Notes: generated from the sequence alone by a model not told the origin. 64,000 bases of DNA from Pseudosulfitobacter sp. DSM 107133 (GCF_022788695.1 NZ_CP085155.1:124001-188000); one strand, 5' to 3'; numbered from the stretch's first letter, positions 33,882 through 42,944 are shown. A program made the numbers and translations.

Positions 33882-36320
33882 TCACAATGCCGGGGGACAG
33901 TCCAGCCCCTGCATTGCGCTGCGCACCGATGCGGGGTTCAAAGCGGTTTCAAAACGCATCTCCAGAAACACGCGGCCTGACTCGCTGCGCAAATCCAACA
34001 GCATCCGCTGGCCCGCGTCGCGCTGGCGTACACGCACGCCGTCCATCAGGCGCAACAAACCCCACGGGCCACCGTGAATGATGCGCGCGCTGTCGGATGC
34101 TTCGCGAAAGCTGACCTCGACGCCCAGGTCAGGCTGCGGTCCGGGCCAGCTGAGCTGGGCAGGCGCACCCGTCGCCCTGACGGCCTGCGCCGCGCCACCG
34201 ATGGCAACCATCGTCTGTCCGCGCTCGGCCAGTGCCGCAAGTGTCAGATCGAACGCAAGCTGCCCGTCCGCGCCATACAGCCCCTGGCCCACCTGCATGG
34301 CGCGCTCAAGAAAGGCAGCACTTTCCGGTGTGACACCGGCAAACCGTGCCTCGGGCTTCCACCGCCAGGGGCTCTCTGATGTGTCCAGAAACGGGGCAGC
34401 GCTTTGGAGTACAAAAAGGCTGAGCGCACCTTGGGGACCGAAGAGTGCCGCCATATCCGCAAATGCGGCGTCCGGTCCTTCAGAGAACGGATAGTGGTTC
34501 GAGACCGTTTCACGGCAGATCGGGAACACCTGCTGCTGCCAGCCACGTGTCAGCGGGTTGGATGTCTGGCCCTGGTCCGGGATCGCGGATTGCGCCAGAA
34601 CATCCTCGGCAATCTGAACGACGATGCGCGGTGCGCTTTTCAGTGCCGCAATCGAGCGCGCGCGGTCCTGAATGGTCATCAACCGCCGCGTCCCGCGCCC
34701 CGCATCAATGTCTATTGCCCCCAGTGCGACGTTCAGCTGTGAAAACAACTGTGAAATTTCGCCCATGCGGCCTTGTTCGACATACTGGATCATGGCACCG
34801 AATTCGCGCGCCAGCATCAACTGCTGGGTATGGCTGCGCGCGCGGTCTGTGCCGCCGACCTGCACCCAGACCGCGCGCAGAACATCGGTCAACGGGTTTT
34901 CGCGCTGCGCCAGCGCGCCAGAGACGACAATCGCCGTTTCCCGTTGGGCAAAGGGGCGCACACGCAGATCGGCAAGCCAGTCTTTCCAGACGGCCAGCGT
35001 TTGTGCGTGCAGCCGGTCCATCAGCAGATCGGGCGTGTTGTTTTCCGCCGCCAATGGCTTGCCGGTGATTTGCGTGCCCAGATCGCGCGCGCGCTGCACC
35101 GCGCCGCCCACGCCGAAATCGCGCGCAACCGTCCAGCCCTGCGCGGTGAAAATGCCCGGAATGCCTGTCGCGATATCCGCGCCGGACCGGCGCAAGAGGA
35201 CCGTTTCCAAATTGTTCACTTGCGCGGTCGGGAGCCATGCGGGCAAGGCGCGCATACGCTCCGAGCGTAAGAGTTCGAGCCATGCGCGCGCGGGTTCGGG
35301 CACCTCGGCGGCAAAGCTGCGCGCCTGATCCATAACCGTGGCATCGTTGATTGTGATCTGCATAGATGGCCCGTTCAGCATCGCTGCATGGACCTCCAAT
35401 CCGGCAATGTCGGCCAGGTCCCCGTTGTCCTCCAGCCAGCCGCTCAGGTAATCCACGCTCCACGCCTGCTCACCGGTCAGAACCGACCACGCCCGCAGGG
35501 CATCATAAAGCGTCAGCCCATCGCCCTGGGTGCCCAGAACCTCTTCGATCCCGTCGGCGATGGCCTTGGGCACATGCTGTTCGATGGCGTCGCGGTATCG
35601 CGCGCGGGCGTAGGTCTCTCCGTCACCAACGGGCAGCCGCACCACACGTTTCAAAGGCGCGCGCGCCGCAGCAGCGGCCACACGTTCCACGGCTGCGTGC
35701 ATGTCATCAAGCCGCCGCACCAGCGCCGCGCCCTCTTGCGCGCGATCCAGCCCGATGTTGACCGCCTCGGCGTCAAAAGCCGCGATCAGGCGCGCGTGGA
35801 AACGGTATTCCAACCAGCCCGCATAGCCCGCCAGCCCCAGCATCAGCAGCACCAGATACCCCGCGATGCGCAGGCCCCAATTGCCACTTTCGATGCGTCG
35901 ATGCGCATGGCGACCGGCCTCTGCGCGATTCAGAATATCGGTCAGGAACCGCTCAAGATCGGCAAAACCCTCGCCTTGCTTCGCCGCCGTTTCACGAAAC
36001 TCGCGGATGCGCGCGACGGGAACGTCATGGCCCTCGAACAGCTGCCGCTGTGTCAGAAGCGACCAGGTGCCAAGCGACAGCCCCTGCACCCTGCGGGCGT
36101 TCACATCCAGTAGCATTGCAAGCGCATAGCGCGCAGGCTTTACCGCCGCCGCGGGGACGCCAGCGCGGGTGATATCGCGTTCGAACTGTTTCAGAGCGGC
36201 ATCAGCGGTGTCTACCAGCCCTGCAACGCCGCCCCGCGCAAGCCGTTCCATATCTCCGGCCAGCTCGAAAACCGGGCCTGCTGCACTGTCGAAAGGAGAA
36301 GGACTGGTCGGGCGGGCCAT
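33882..36320 (-). CDS. DotU-like/TssM C-terminal hybrid protein without ATPase domain
   Basis: The 812-residue protein combines parts of TssL and TssM. The N-terminus (about 20-135) resembles a degenerate DotU domain (ARYALAMLLDVNARRVQG, LTQRQLFEGHDV). One transmembrane helix (about 150-170) is followed by a TssM-like periplasmic region. The C-terminus matches the IcmF end (VFPICRETVSNHYPFSEG, LQSAAPFLDTSESPWRWKPE), parallel to the same block in the true TssM. There is no Walker A motif or GTPase domain. It is probably a periplasm-spanning second membrane-complex component. It sits 3 bases from the M15 peptidase gene, in a minus-strand unit with the phosphatase gene. Confidence 0.8.
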   Translation of the reverse strand: MARPTSPSPFDSAAGPVFELAGDMERLARGGVAGLVDTADAALKQFERDITRAGVPAAAVKPARYALAMLLDVNARRVQGLSLGTWSLLTQRQLFEGHDVPVARIREFRETAAKQGEGFADLERFLTDILNRAEAGRHAHRRIESGNWGLRIAGYLVLLMLGLAGYAGWLEYRFHARLIAAFDAEAVNIGLDRAQEGAALVRRLDDMHAAVERVAAAAARAPLKRVVRLPVGDGETYARARYRDAIEQHVPKAIADGIEEVLGTQGDGLTLYDALRAWSVLTGEQAWSVDYLSGWLEDNGDLADIAGLEVHAAMLNGPSMQITINDATVMDQARSFAAEVPEPARAWLELLRSERMRALPAWLPTAQVNNLETVLLRRSGADIATGIPGIFTAQGWTVARDFGVGGAVQRARDLGTQITGKPLAAENNTPDLLMDRLHAQTLAVWKDWLADLRVRPFAQRETAIVVSGALAQRENPLTDVLRAVWVQVGGTDRARSHTQQLMLAREFGAMIQYVEQGRMGEISQLFSQLNVALGAIDIDAGRGTRRLMTIQDRARSIAALKSAPRIVVQIAEDVLAQSAIPDQGQTSNPLTRGWQQQVFPICRETVSNHYPFSEGPDAAFADMAALFGPQGALSLFVLQSAAPFLDTSESPWRWKPEARFAGVTPESAAFLERAMQVGQGLYGADGQLAFDLTLAALAERGQTMVAIGGAAQAVRATGAPAQLSWPGPQPDLGVEVSFREASDSARIIHGGPWGLLRLMDGVRVRQRDAGQRMLLDLRSESGRVFLEMRFETALNPASVRSAMQGLDCPPAL

Positions 36321-36323
36321 CGA

Positions 36324-37190
36324 CTATAGCAGGCCTTCGGCTTGCCATTTTCGCAATGTCTCCACGCCGACCTCAAAATGCATCGAATCCTCGCGGTTGT
36401 ACGTCGCCCCCCAGTACCACCCTTCTTCGTTGAAAAGCTCTGCCAGCAGCAGCAATCCGAATTGGGTCCCGCCATCCGCAAATCCGTCCAGACGCCCTTG
36501 CAATTTCACGTCAATCGCCGTGCCCCAGGAATGGTTCGACCAACTGGAGCTGGAACCCCGGATCAGCCGTGCGCACAGCGCGCCTGCTGTCCCCAGGGCA
36601 TCATGGATGTCGGGTTCGCTTTCGCGCAGCTTGGCAACGATACGTTCAAGGCTTTCAAGCGCCGGTTTCAGCATGGTCACCCGGATCGGACCCACCTGCC
36701 GCGTCTCAAGCAGGGATTTCAGGTGCGGTTGCGTAACGCCGCTGCAATTGACCGTCTTGGTGCTGCGCGGCGCACCGAGCAGTTCCAGCATGACCTGGTT
36801 GCGCGGCTGCGTAATCCCTTTGTTGAATCGGGTCTTGGCGAGCTTCATAACCTCTGTCATCGCCTCGGTGCCGCCATCGCCTTCTTCATGTTCCTCTTCC
36901 AGAACAGGCGAGGTCAGGATCAGAGACTCAGCCGCAGGGGGGGCCGCGCGTGCGCCCAGTGCGACCTCTTCGGCCAGTTTCTTGAGCTGCGCCTGCGTAT
37001 CGCGCAGTTCCGAGCGCAAGCTTTCCAGTTCCGTGCGCTGCTGAGCGCTTTCCGCCTCGGCCCGCTCCAGACGCAACTCTGTCGACCCATCGGCGGTTTG
37101 CAACAGCGTGCCGACAACCGCCACGGAAATGCCCGCCAGAACCAACCCGATGGCCACGATTGTCGGTCCTATCAGCGTACCTTCGCGCAT
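36324..37190 (-). CDS. membrane-anchored M15-type peptidoglycan peptidase (TagX-like role possible)
   Basis: One N-terminal transmembrane helix (about 8-30) is followed by a coiled coil (about 38-78) and a C-terminal VanY/M15-type metallopeptidase domain. The zinc-binding pattern is intact: SNHSWGTAIDVK (His and Asp, about 220-231) and EDSMHFEV (His, about 272). Family members cleave L-Ala-D-Glu or D,D bonds in peptide stems. In Acinetobacter the M15 enzyme TagX opens the wall for T6SS assembly. The location between the DotU/TssM hybrid and the phosphatase supports a similar local wall-opening job here. An exported effector is less likely because of the anchor. Confidence 0.78.
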   Translation of the reverse strand: MREGTLIGPTIVAIGLVLAGISVAVVGTLLQTADGSTELRLERAEAESAQQRTELESLRSELRDTQAQLKKLAEEVALGARAAPPAAESLILTSPVLEEEHEEGDGGTEAMTEVMKLAKTRFNKGITQPRNQVMLELLGAPRSTKTVNCSGVTQPHLKSLLETRQVGPIRVTMLKPALESLERIVAKLRESEPDIHDALGTAGALCARLIRGSSSSWSNHSWGTAIDVKLQGRLDGFADGGTQFGLLLLAELFNEEGWYWGATYNREDSMHFEVGVETLRKWQAEGLL

Positions 37191-37191
37191 A

Positions 37192-37947
37192 TCACGCGCC
37201 CTCTAGTGCAAAGACACAAACGACCGAGACATTGTCAGGCGCGCCCGCTTCCAGGCTGGCAACCACCAATGCCTCGCAAGTTGCTTCTGGCGCATCCGAC
37301 CCCGCCATGTAACCAGCAATCTCTTGATCGCTTAAACACCCCGTCAGACCATCGCTGCACAGCAACAGGCGGTCTCCTGCAACCAAAGGCACGATTGTCG
37401 TGTCAATTTCAACGTCCTGCTGAACGCCGACCGCGCGGGTGACGATATGGCGTTCGGGGTGCCGTTCCCGATCCCCATCACCCAGCAATCCCTGATCGAC
37501 CATGTCCTGAACGACCGTGTGATCGCGCGTGAGCAAACGCAGAGATCGCCCGCGCAACATATAGGCCCGGCAGTCCCCGACCCAGAGAATTGTTGCCATC
37601 GAGTTCTGCAAAAGCATGGCGACCGCCGTCGATCCCATTTGCCCCGATCCCTGTGACCGGCGCAGAATTTCGCTGTTGGCGGCATGGAGTTGCGCGCGCA
37701 AGTCTTGTGCGGCGAGCGTATCATCCATCACTTTCGAAAGCCGTTCGATCACCACATCCGAGGCAACATCGCCGTGCCCATATCCGCCCATCCCATCTGC
37801 AACCGCCCAAAGCACACCGGACGGATCGGTCAGGACTGAATCCTCGTTGCGCTCGCGCACCAAACCACGATGGGTAAGCCCCGCGCCCACGAACCTTGGG
37901 GCGGCAGCAGGGAAAATCTGCGGAACACGGGTGATGGGGGCCGACAC
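37192..37947 (-). CDS. pppA: PP2C-family protein phosphatase PppA
   Basis: The 251-residue PPM/PP2C phosphatase has the metal and catalytic motifs RERNEDS, VADGMGGYGHGD, GSTAVAMLL, GDCRAYMLRG, LCSDGLTG and APDNVSVV. PppA reverses PpkA phosphorylation of the FHA protein and turns the T6SS off. It is the first gene of the minus-strand unit with the M15 peptidase (1-base gap) and the hybrid TssM, so all three should be co-expressed. PpkA lies at the other end of the locus. Confidence 0.92.
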   Translation of the reverse strand: MSAPITRVPQIFPAAAPRFVGAGLTHRGLVRERNEDSVLTDPSGVLWAVADGMGGYGHGDVASDVVIERLSKVMDDTLAAQDLRAQLHAANSEILRRSQGSGQMGSTAVAMLLQNSMATILWVGDCRAYMLRGRSLRLLTRDHTVVQDMVDQGLLGDGDRERHPERHIVTRAVGVQQDVEIDTTIVPLVAGDRLLLCSDGLTGCLSDQEIAGYMAGSDAPEATCEALVVASLEAGAPDNVSVVCVFALEGA

Positions 37948-38106
37948 GGGGTCAGGTCCCCCGTTCAGTCAACATCTGGTTCGCTTCGGCGGGCGGGTCT
38001 GGGAAATTGCATTTACATAATCTCAAAAAACTGCTGCTTTCGAACGACTTTGATGATACCTTATGAAGTGATCACGACAAAATCATTTTTGCGATGGGTT
38101 TCAATC

Positions 38107-38748
38107 ATGCGATTTTTCATGCCTGCCACTCTTGCCTTCATCGGCTGTCTGAGCTTGCCGGCAAGCGCCCAGGAAAACCTGAGCGTTGAAGAGCTTGCAA
38201 ATCTCTTCCAAAAACAAAAGGCTGCCTTCAACGAGGCCAGCAACAACGGACTTGGCAAATCCCGCGGGCTGAAACTGGTCACCGTTTCCGATGCGGCCAC
38301 ACCACAGCCCGCCGCTGACACCACAGTCGTTTCAACGGCAACCGGAAGCACGCCAAGCGATCCCAACATGCCGCTGGAAGCAACTCCGGTTGTCTTCGGG
38401 CAGCTCGATCCCGAACTTCAGGTCAATTTGCGGATTTCCTTTGAATTCGATTCCGCAGCTTTGGCAGAGTCCGAAAAGACCAAGCTTGAAAAGATATGTC
38501 AGGTCCTGCAGCAAAGCGACATCGAGCTGATGCGGATCGTCGGCCACACCGACACATCAGGCACGGCTGAATACAACGAACGCCTGTCCACGCTGCGCGC
38601 GCAGGAAGTTGCCCGACATCTGACGGATTCCTGCGGGATCGCCGCCGAGCGGCTGGAAACCATCGGCATGGGCGAACGCTTTCCTGCCAACACGGCCGAT
38701 ACGCGTGCTGATGAAAATCGTCGGGTCGAGTTTCAGGCTCTAAGCTGA
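38107..38748 (+). CDS. OmpA-family periplasmic protein
   Basis: A signal peptide (MRFFMPATLAFIGCLSLPASA) is followed by a linker and a C-terminal OmpA-like peptidoglycan-binding domain (about 100-213; ISFEFDSAALAESEKTKLEKI, VGHTDTSGTAEYNERLS, ADENRRVEFQ). ATG 38107 is chosen because the signal peptide starts there; upstream in-frame starts add non-signal sequence. It is divergent from pppA across a 160-base AT-rich gap that probably holds both promoters. It may anchor the T6SS envelope complex to the wall, but a general envelope role is also possible. Confidence 0.8.
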   Translation: MRFFMPATLAFIGCLSLPASAQENLSVEELANLFQKQKAAFNEASNNGLGKSRGLKLVTVSDAATPQPAADTTVVSTATGSTPSDPNMPLEATPVVFGQLDPELQVNLRISFEFDSAALAESEKTKLEKICQVLQQSDIELMRIVGHTDTSGTAEYNERLSTLRAQEVARHLTDSCGIAAERLETIGMGERFPANTADTRADENRRVEFQALS

Positions 38749-38887
38749 GAACTGTTTGCGCGCGGCATCGTCAGGTCATCGGCCCTTCGGGCAGTAAAAT
38801 CCTTTGCTCTGTTTCTCGGTCCGCCTTCTGTGCGCAGACCAGACGCTGCGGGTTCCTGCCCTGAACGCAATCATGCAGGTGACGATC

Positions 38888-39304
38888 ATGCCCGAGTTTA
38901 CAGCCATTCTGGAAACCGCCCTATATGTCGACGACATGGATCGCGCGACCGCTTTTTACGAAGACATCCTGCAACTGGTCCCCCTGATGAAGGCCCAGCG
39001 TTTATGTGCCTACAACGTGAACGACGCGAATGTATTGCTGCTGTTTGTGCGGGGCGGCACATTGGCACCGGTGGATACCGGAAACGGCATCATTCCACCC
39101 CACAACGGTATCGGTCCATTGCACATGGCCTTTTCCTGTACGCATGACATGCTTGGCGAATGGAGAGAGCATCTTGAATCACAGGGTGTCGAAATCGAAA
39201 GTGAAACCCGCTGGAAACGCGGGGGGACCAGCATGTATTTCCGCGACCCTGACGGCAACCTTCTGGAGATCGCGGCAACTCCCGGACTGTGGCCCGGCTT
39301 CTGA
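38888..39304 (+). CDS. VOC-family (glyoxalase/bleomycin-resistance fold) protein
   Basis: The 138-residue protein has the VOC pairs of beta-alpha-beta modules: ETALYVDDMDRATAFYEDIL at the start, GIGPLHMAFSC in the middle and YFRDPDGNLLEIAATPG at the end, with His and Glu at typical metal positions. The substrate cannot be told from the sequence. ATG 38888 follows AGGTGA; ATG 38873 is an alternative. It is convergent with the LysR gene, and no operon partner is obvious. Confidence 0.8.
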   Translation: MPEFTAILETALYVDDMDRATAFYEDILQLVPLMKAQRLCAYNVNDANVLLLFVRGGTLAPVDTGNGIIPPHNGIGPLHMAFSCTHDMLGEWREHLESQGVEIESETRWKRGGTSMYFRDPDGNLLEIAATPGLWPGF

Positions 39305-39324
39305 GACCGGCCCGTCGTCCGGTC
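39305..39324. terminator. possible bidirectional hairpin between convergent genes
   Basis: GACCGG and CCGGTC (39305-39310, 39319-39324) form a six-base stem just after the VOC stop and before the convergent LysR end. There is no T-run, so it is a weak terminator candidate. Confidence 0.25.
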
Positions 39325-39364
39325 AGACGATCTGGCAAATGCGGCAGGTGTTTTCGAACCTTGC

Positions 39365-40210
39365 TCATAACGCGGCCAAATCCAGCGCCTGTCTGTCCAC
39401 CCGGCCATTGCACGCCAGATAGGTCACAACGCCTGAAAGACGCGCGGGCAGGGTGTCTGCCTTGCCAAGATAGACGATATGGAACTCTTCGCGGGCCACG
39501 GGGCTGTCGGGCACGATTTCCAGGGCGCCCTTTGCAAGCGCGTCATTTACCAGAAAACGCCCGACGCGGGCGGTGCCGTTGCCGTGCAGCGCCAGCGCTG
39601 CCAGCGTGTTGCCATCCGTTGCCCGCACGCGGGGCGCAGGTTCCTGCCAGATCGGATCGCGGCGGGCATAGGCAAACCCAAGGTTGCCCGTCATCCCGTC
39701 GGGCGCGCGCACGGTGACGATTTCGGATACGCCCAAAGACCGCGCCCGAAGTGTTGAATTCGGCAACGGCCCGGCCCTGACCGCCAGGTCAACAGGCTGT
39801 CCTCCCAAATCGACAATGCCGTCGCCAATCAGCAATTCGATCTCAAGCTCGGGGTGCTGGCGCAGCAGCCCCGGCAGAATGGGCGCGAGAATGTGATTGG
39901 CATAGGCCGAACTGGTCGCAATCCGCACAACGCCTGCCACCGCCCCGCAGCCTACCTCGCGCTCGGCCTGATCGAGCGCTGCAAAGATGGCGCGGGCCGA
40001 GCGGGCAAAGGCGATGCCCTCATCGGTGAAGTGAATCTTGCGTGTCGTCCGGCGCATCAGCGTGACACCCAGACGTTGTTCCAGCCGCGTCATCATCTTT
40101 GACACGCCTGACGGTGTCATTTGTCGGGTCAGCGCCGCCGCAGAAAAGCTGCCGTCGTCAACGACAGCAAGAAAGACATCCATTTCCTGTAGGCGGTTGG
40201 TTTCGCGCAT
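39365..40210 (-). CDS. LysR-family transcriptional regulator (MFS/hydrolase locus)
   Basis: The 281-residue LTTR has an N-terminal winged HTH (MDVFLAVVDDGSFSAAALTRQMTPSGVSKMM split across residues 10-40) and an effector-binding domain of the type found in DNA-binding activators (HPELEIELLIGD). It is divergent from the MFS gene across a 105-base gap that holds a strong dyad (40220-40238), so it most likely regulates that exporter and its own synthesis. The inducer is unknown. Confidence 0.9.
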   Translation of the reverse strand: MRETNRLQEMDVFLAVVDDGSFSAAALTRQMTPSGVSKMMTRLEQRLGVTLMRRTTRKIHFTDEGIAFARSARAIFAALDQAEREVGCGAVAGVVRIATSSAYANHILAPILPGLLRQHPELEIELLIGDGIVDLGGQPVDLAVRAGPLPNSTLRARSLGVSEIVTVRAPDGMTGNLGFAYARRDPIWQEPAPRVRATDGNTLAALALHGNGTARVGRFLVNDALAKGALEIVPDSPVAREEFHIVYLGKADTLPARLSGVVTYLACNGRVDRQALDLAAL

Positions 40211-40258
40211 CGGCCTGCTTTGTGAATTGAATTCACAAGTATTGTTATCCGCAGGCCG
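40211..40258. promoter_or_regulatory. nested inverted repeats, probable LysR operator for the MFS operon
   Basis: A perfect dyad TTGTGAATT-G-AATTCACAA occupies 40220-40238. Around it, CGGCCTGC (40211-40218) and GCAGGCCG (40251-40258) form a second, wider eight-base inverted repeat. The position is at the start of the LysR gene, upstream of the divergent MFS gene, as expected for autoregulation plus activation. Confidence 0.6.
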
Positions 40259-40315
40259 ATTATTTCACAATCGGGAAACGGCCATAGTCGCGGACATCAA
40301 CAAGGAGATGCCCGG

Positions 40316-41497
40316 ATGGCCAGTCTGTCAGACCACATAGTTTCACCGCCGCGCACCCGCGTGGCCCCGCTTGTCGCCCTTGGCGTTGGTGCCTTTGGCA
40401 TCGGGTTGACCGAATTTGTTATCATGGGGCTGTTGCCGCAGGTCGCGCAGGATCTGGGTGTCAGCCTGCCCCAGGCGGGGCTGCTTATCACCGGCTATGC
40501 GCTTGGCGTCACCTTTGGTGGCCCGATTTTGGCGATTGCCGCCAGCCGCCTGCCGCAGCGCACCGTTCTGGTGCTGCTGATGGCGATCTTTACCGCCGGA
40601 AATCTTATGTGCGCGGTCTCGCCCGGTTTCGGGCTGGTACTGGCGGCGCGGGTGACAACCGGCTTTGCCCACGGCACCTTTTTCGGCACCGGATCGGTCG
40701 TGGCGCAGGCCATTGTTCCGCCGCATCGCAAAGCCTCGGCCATCGCCTTAGTGTTTACCGGGTTAACGCTGGCCACGGTGCTGGGCTTGCCGTTTGGCAC
40801 ATGGCTGGGGCAGATTTTCGGCTGGCGCGCGACCTTTTGGGCGGTTGCGGGGATTGGCGCGCTGGCCTTTGTCGCCATTGCCTGTTTCGTGCCGCACACC
40901 GCTGCCGGCGCGCCGCTGAAATTGCGCCAGCTGGCGCTGTTTGTCCGGCCGGCGCCGCTGCGGGCGCTGGCGATGACAGCCTTTGGATATGCGGGCGTTT
41001 TCATGGTGTTCACCTATATCACGCCGCTGCTGACCGGTGTTGCGGGCGTGCCCGAGGGGCGTGTAGCGCTGTATCTGCTGCTGTTTGGCCTTGGCATTGT
41101 CGGTGGCAATCTGCTGGGCGGCCGGCTGGCCGATCGTTGGCCCGGCCCCGCTGTGCCGATCGTGCTTGCAGGGCTGGCCGCCGGGCTGCTGGGCTTGCGC
41201 CTTGGGCTTGCGGTGCCTGTGCTGGCGGCGCCCGCGATGTTGCTGTTGGGGATGTTGGCCTTTGCCACGCTTGCCCCGCTTCAGGCCCGCATGATGGGCC
41301 AGACGCCCCAAGGGGCGGAAACGCTGGGATCAACGCTGAACATTTCGGCCTTCAATCTGGGCAATGCCATTGGCGCGTGGCTGGGCGGGCTGGTGCTGTC
41401 TGCCGGGCTTGGCCTGACCAGTCTTGCCCCGCTTGCCGCACTTTTGCCGCTGGCCGCATTGGCCCTGGCATTATTTCCCCGAAAGGAAGCGACATGA
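40316..41497 (+). CDS. MFS efflux transporter, DHA1/AraJ-like
   Basis: The 393-residue protein has 12 predicted transmembrane helices. It carries MFS features of the sugar/drug efflux (AraJ, DHA1) type: TEFVIMGLLPQVAQDLGVSLPQAGLLITGY at the first helices and PHRKASAIALVFTGLTLATVLGLPFG in helix 5. It probably exports a small solute or drug by proton antiport. AAGGAG lies 8 bases before the ATG. The stop overlaps the next start (ATGA), so exporter and secreted hydrolase are coupled. Confidence 0.88.
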   Translation: MASLSDHIVSPPRTRVAPLVALGVGAFGIGLTEFVIMGLLPQVAQDLGVSLPQAGLLITGYALGVTFGGPILAIAASRLPQRTVLVLLMAIFTAGNLMCAVSPGFGLVLAARVTTGFAHGTFFGTGSVVAQAIVPPHRKASAIALVFTGLTLATVLGLPFGTWLGQIFGWRATFWAVAGIGALAFVAIACFVPHTAAGAPLKLRQLALFVRPAPLRALAMTAFGYAGVFMVFTYITPLLTGVAGVPEGRVALYLLLFGLGIVGGNLLGGRLADRWPGPAVPIVLAGLAAGLLGLRLGLAVPVLAAPAMLLLGMLAFATLAPLQARMMGQTPQGAETLGSTLNISAFNLGNAIGAWLGGLVLSAGLGLTSLAPLAALLPLAALALALFPRKEAT

Positions 41498-42717
41498 AAC
41501 AGACCATTTTCACCACGGCCACTTTGGTGGCCATGACCATCGCCGCACCGGTGCTGGCCGAAAGCTGGACACCGGCCTGGGCCGCCAGCCCACAGCCGGT
41601 TTGGCAAGACACCACCCTGTTCGACACCGGTTTGCCCGCGCAGATCGGTGGCGTAACAATCCGGCAGCCGCTGACGCTGGGCTTTGTCGCGGACCACCTG
41701 CGGCTGGTGCTGTCGAACGTTCACGGCACGCAACCGTTGCCGATCACGGCGGTGACGCTGGCCCGCAGTGCAGGGGATGCGGGTGTCGAAGGCACCCAAA
41801 CGGTTCTGTTCGGAGGGCGCACTGATACGGTGATTGCGCCGGGTGCGCAGGTGGTCTCTGACCCCGTCGCCTTTGCTGCCGCGTCGGGTGAGCGTATCGC
41901 CGCAACGCTGACCTATGGGGCAGGGGCCATCGCCGAAGATTTTCACTGGGATGCACGCGAAACCAGCTATCTGGTCGATGCCGACAGCCCGCGCCCCGAC
42001 ATCTTGCAAGAGATCCCGGCCCGCCTGACCCTGAGCATGGTTCTGTCAGACAGCCCCGCGCGGATGGTGGTGATTGCCATAGGCGACTCGATCACCGACG
42101 GCAACGGCGCGCCGATGGATGCGATGGCGCGCTGGCCCGATTTCCTTGCCGGTGCGCTGGCGACACAGGGGATTGCTGTGGTCAATGCCGGTATCTCTGG
42201 CGGCCGTCTGCTGAGCGATGGCATGGGCCGCAGCGTGCTGGCCCGCCTGTCCCGGGATGCGCTGGCCGTGCCGGGGGCGGATGCGCTGGTTTTGCTGATC
42301 GGCACCAATGACATCGCCTGGCCGGGCACGCCGTTTGCGCCGGATGAGGCAGCGATGACGTTGGAGCGTCTTCAGGCGGGGCTGATGCAGGTGGCAGCCC
42401 TGACCCATGCGCAGGGTATGCGCCTGATTGTCGGCACGGTGCCACCTTTCGCAGGCGCGCTGCCCGATACGCCGTTGGAAGCAACCTATTGGAGCGCAGG
42501 GAAAGACAGGCTGCGCCGCGCGCTGAACGACTGGCTGCGCGGCGCGGATTTTTACGACGGGCTGGTCGACTTTGACCGGGTGCTGAGCGCACCTGATGAC
42601 GATATTCGGCTGAATCCGGTGCATGACAGCGGTGACCACCTGCACCCCGGTGCCCATGGAAACCGCGCCATGGCGGGTGCCGTCGCGCAGACCCTTTTGA
42701 AAGAATGGCAAGATTGA
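41494..42717 (+). CDS. secreted SGNH/GDSL hydrolase
   Basis: A signal peptide (MKQTIFTTATLVAMTIAAPVLA) precedes a 385-residue mature enzyme with SGNH blocks: GDSITDGNGAP (nucleophile Ser, about residue 197), a Gly in block II, GTNDIAWPG (block III) and DHLHPGAHGN (catalytic Asp and His, about 385). It probably deacylates or deesterifies an extracellular substrate. The N-terminal 170 residues form an accessory beta domain seen in secreted SGNH lipases. The true start is 41494, coupled to the MFS stop; longer in-frame starts lie inside the MFS gene. Confidence 0.88.
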   Translation: MKQTIFTTATLVAMTIAAPVLAESWTPAWAASPQPVWQDTTLFDTGLPAQIGGVTIRQPLTLGFVADHLRLVLSNVHGTQPLPITAVTLARSAGDAGVEGTQTVLFGGRTDTVIAPGAQVVSDPVAFAAASGERIAATLTYGAGAIAEDFHWDARETSYLVDADSPRPDILQEIPARLTLSMVLSDSPARMVVIAIGDSITDGNGAPMDAMARWPDFLAGALATQGIAVVNAGISGGRLLSDGMGRSVLARLSRDALAVPGADALVLLIGTNDIAWPGTPFAPDEAAMTLERLQAGLMQVAALTHAQGMRLIVGTVPPFAGALPDTPLEATYWSAGKDRLRRALNDWLRGADFYDGLVDFDRVLSAPDDDIRLNPVHDSGDHLHPGAHGNRAMAGAVAQTLLKEWQD

Positions 42718-42744
42718 CCCAGTCGGCTGCTGGAATATGTTTGC

Positions 42745-42785
42745 CCTGTCGTGTGAGGTCGGTGATTGCTCCGACATATGACAGG
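42745..42785 (+). terminator. two-tier hairpin after the MFS/SGNH unit
   Basis: An outer stem CCTGTC (42745-42750)/GACAGG (42780-42785) encloses an inner stem GTCGG (42758-42762)/CCGAC (42771-42775) 28 bases after the hydrolase stop. It could end the operon transcript. No T-run follows. Confidence 0.35.
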
Positions 42786-42944
42786 TGGTCACGCAACGGC
42801 CGTCACCCATGGTCATCATGGGGCGGCTCGCGCATCGTCCGTGTGGATCGCAACCTCCGGTGTCGGGCCTCTAAATGTATCAATGATGTTTGAACCGGGT
42901 TAGCGTCGAAAAATCCCTGCTGTGGGGATTATGGAGGCTACGAT

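Noticed and set aside
33882..36320. remnant of a second complete T6SS
   Set aside because: No other duplicated core gene is present and the hybrid is intact, so a specialised component is a better explanation.
40609..41493. 295-residue N-terminal extension of the SGNH hydrolase
   Set aside because: It overlaps the MFS gene in another frame. A ribosome site, signal peptide and ATGA coupling place the start at 41494.
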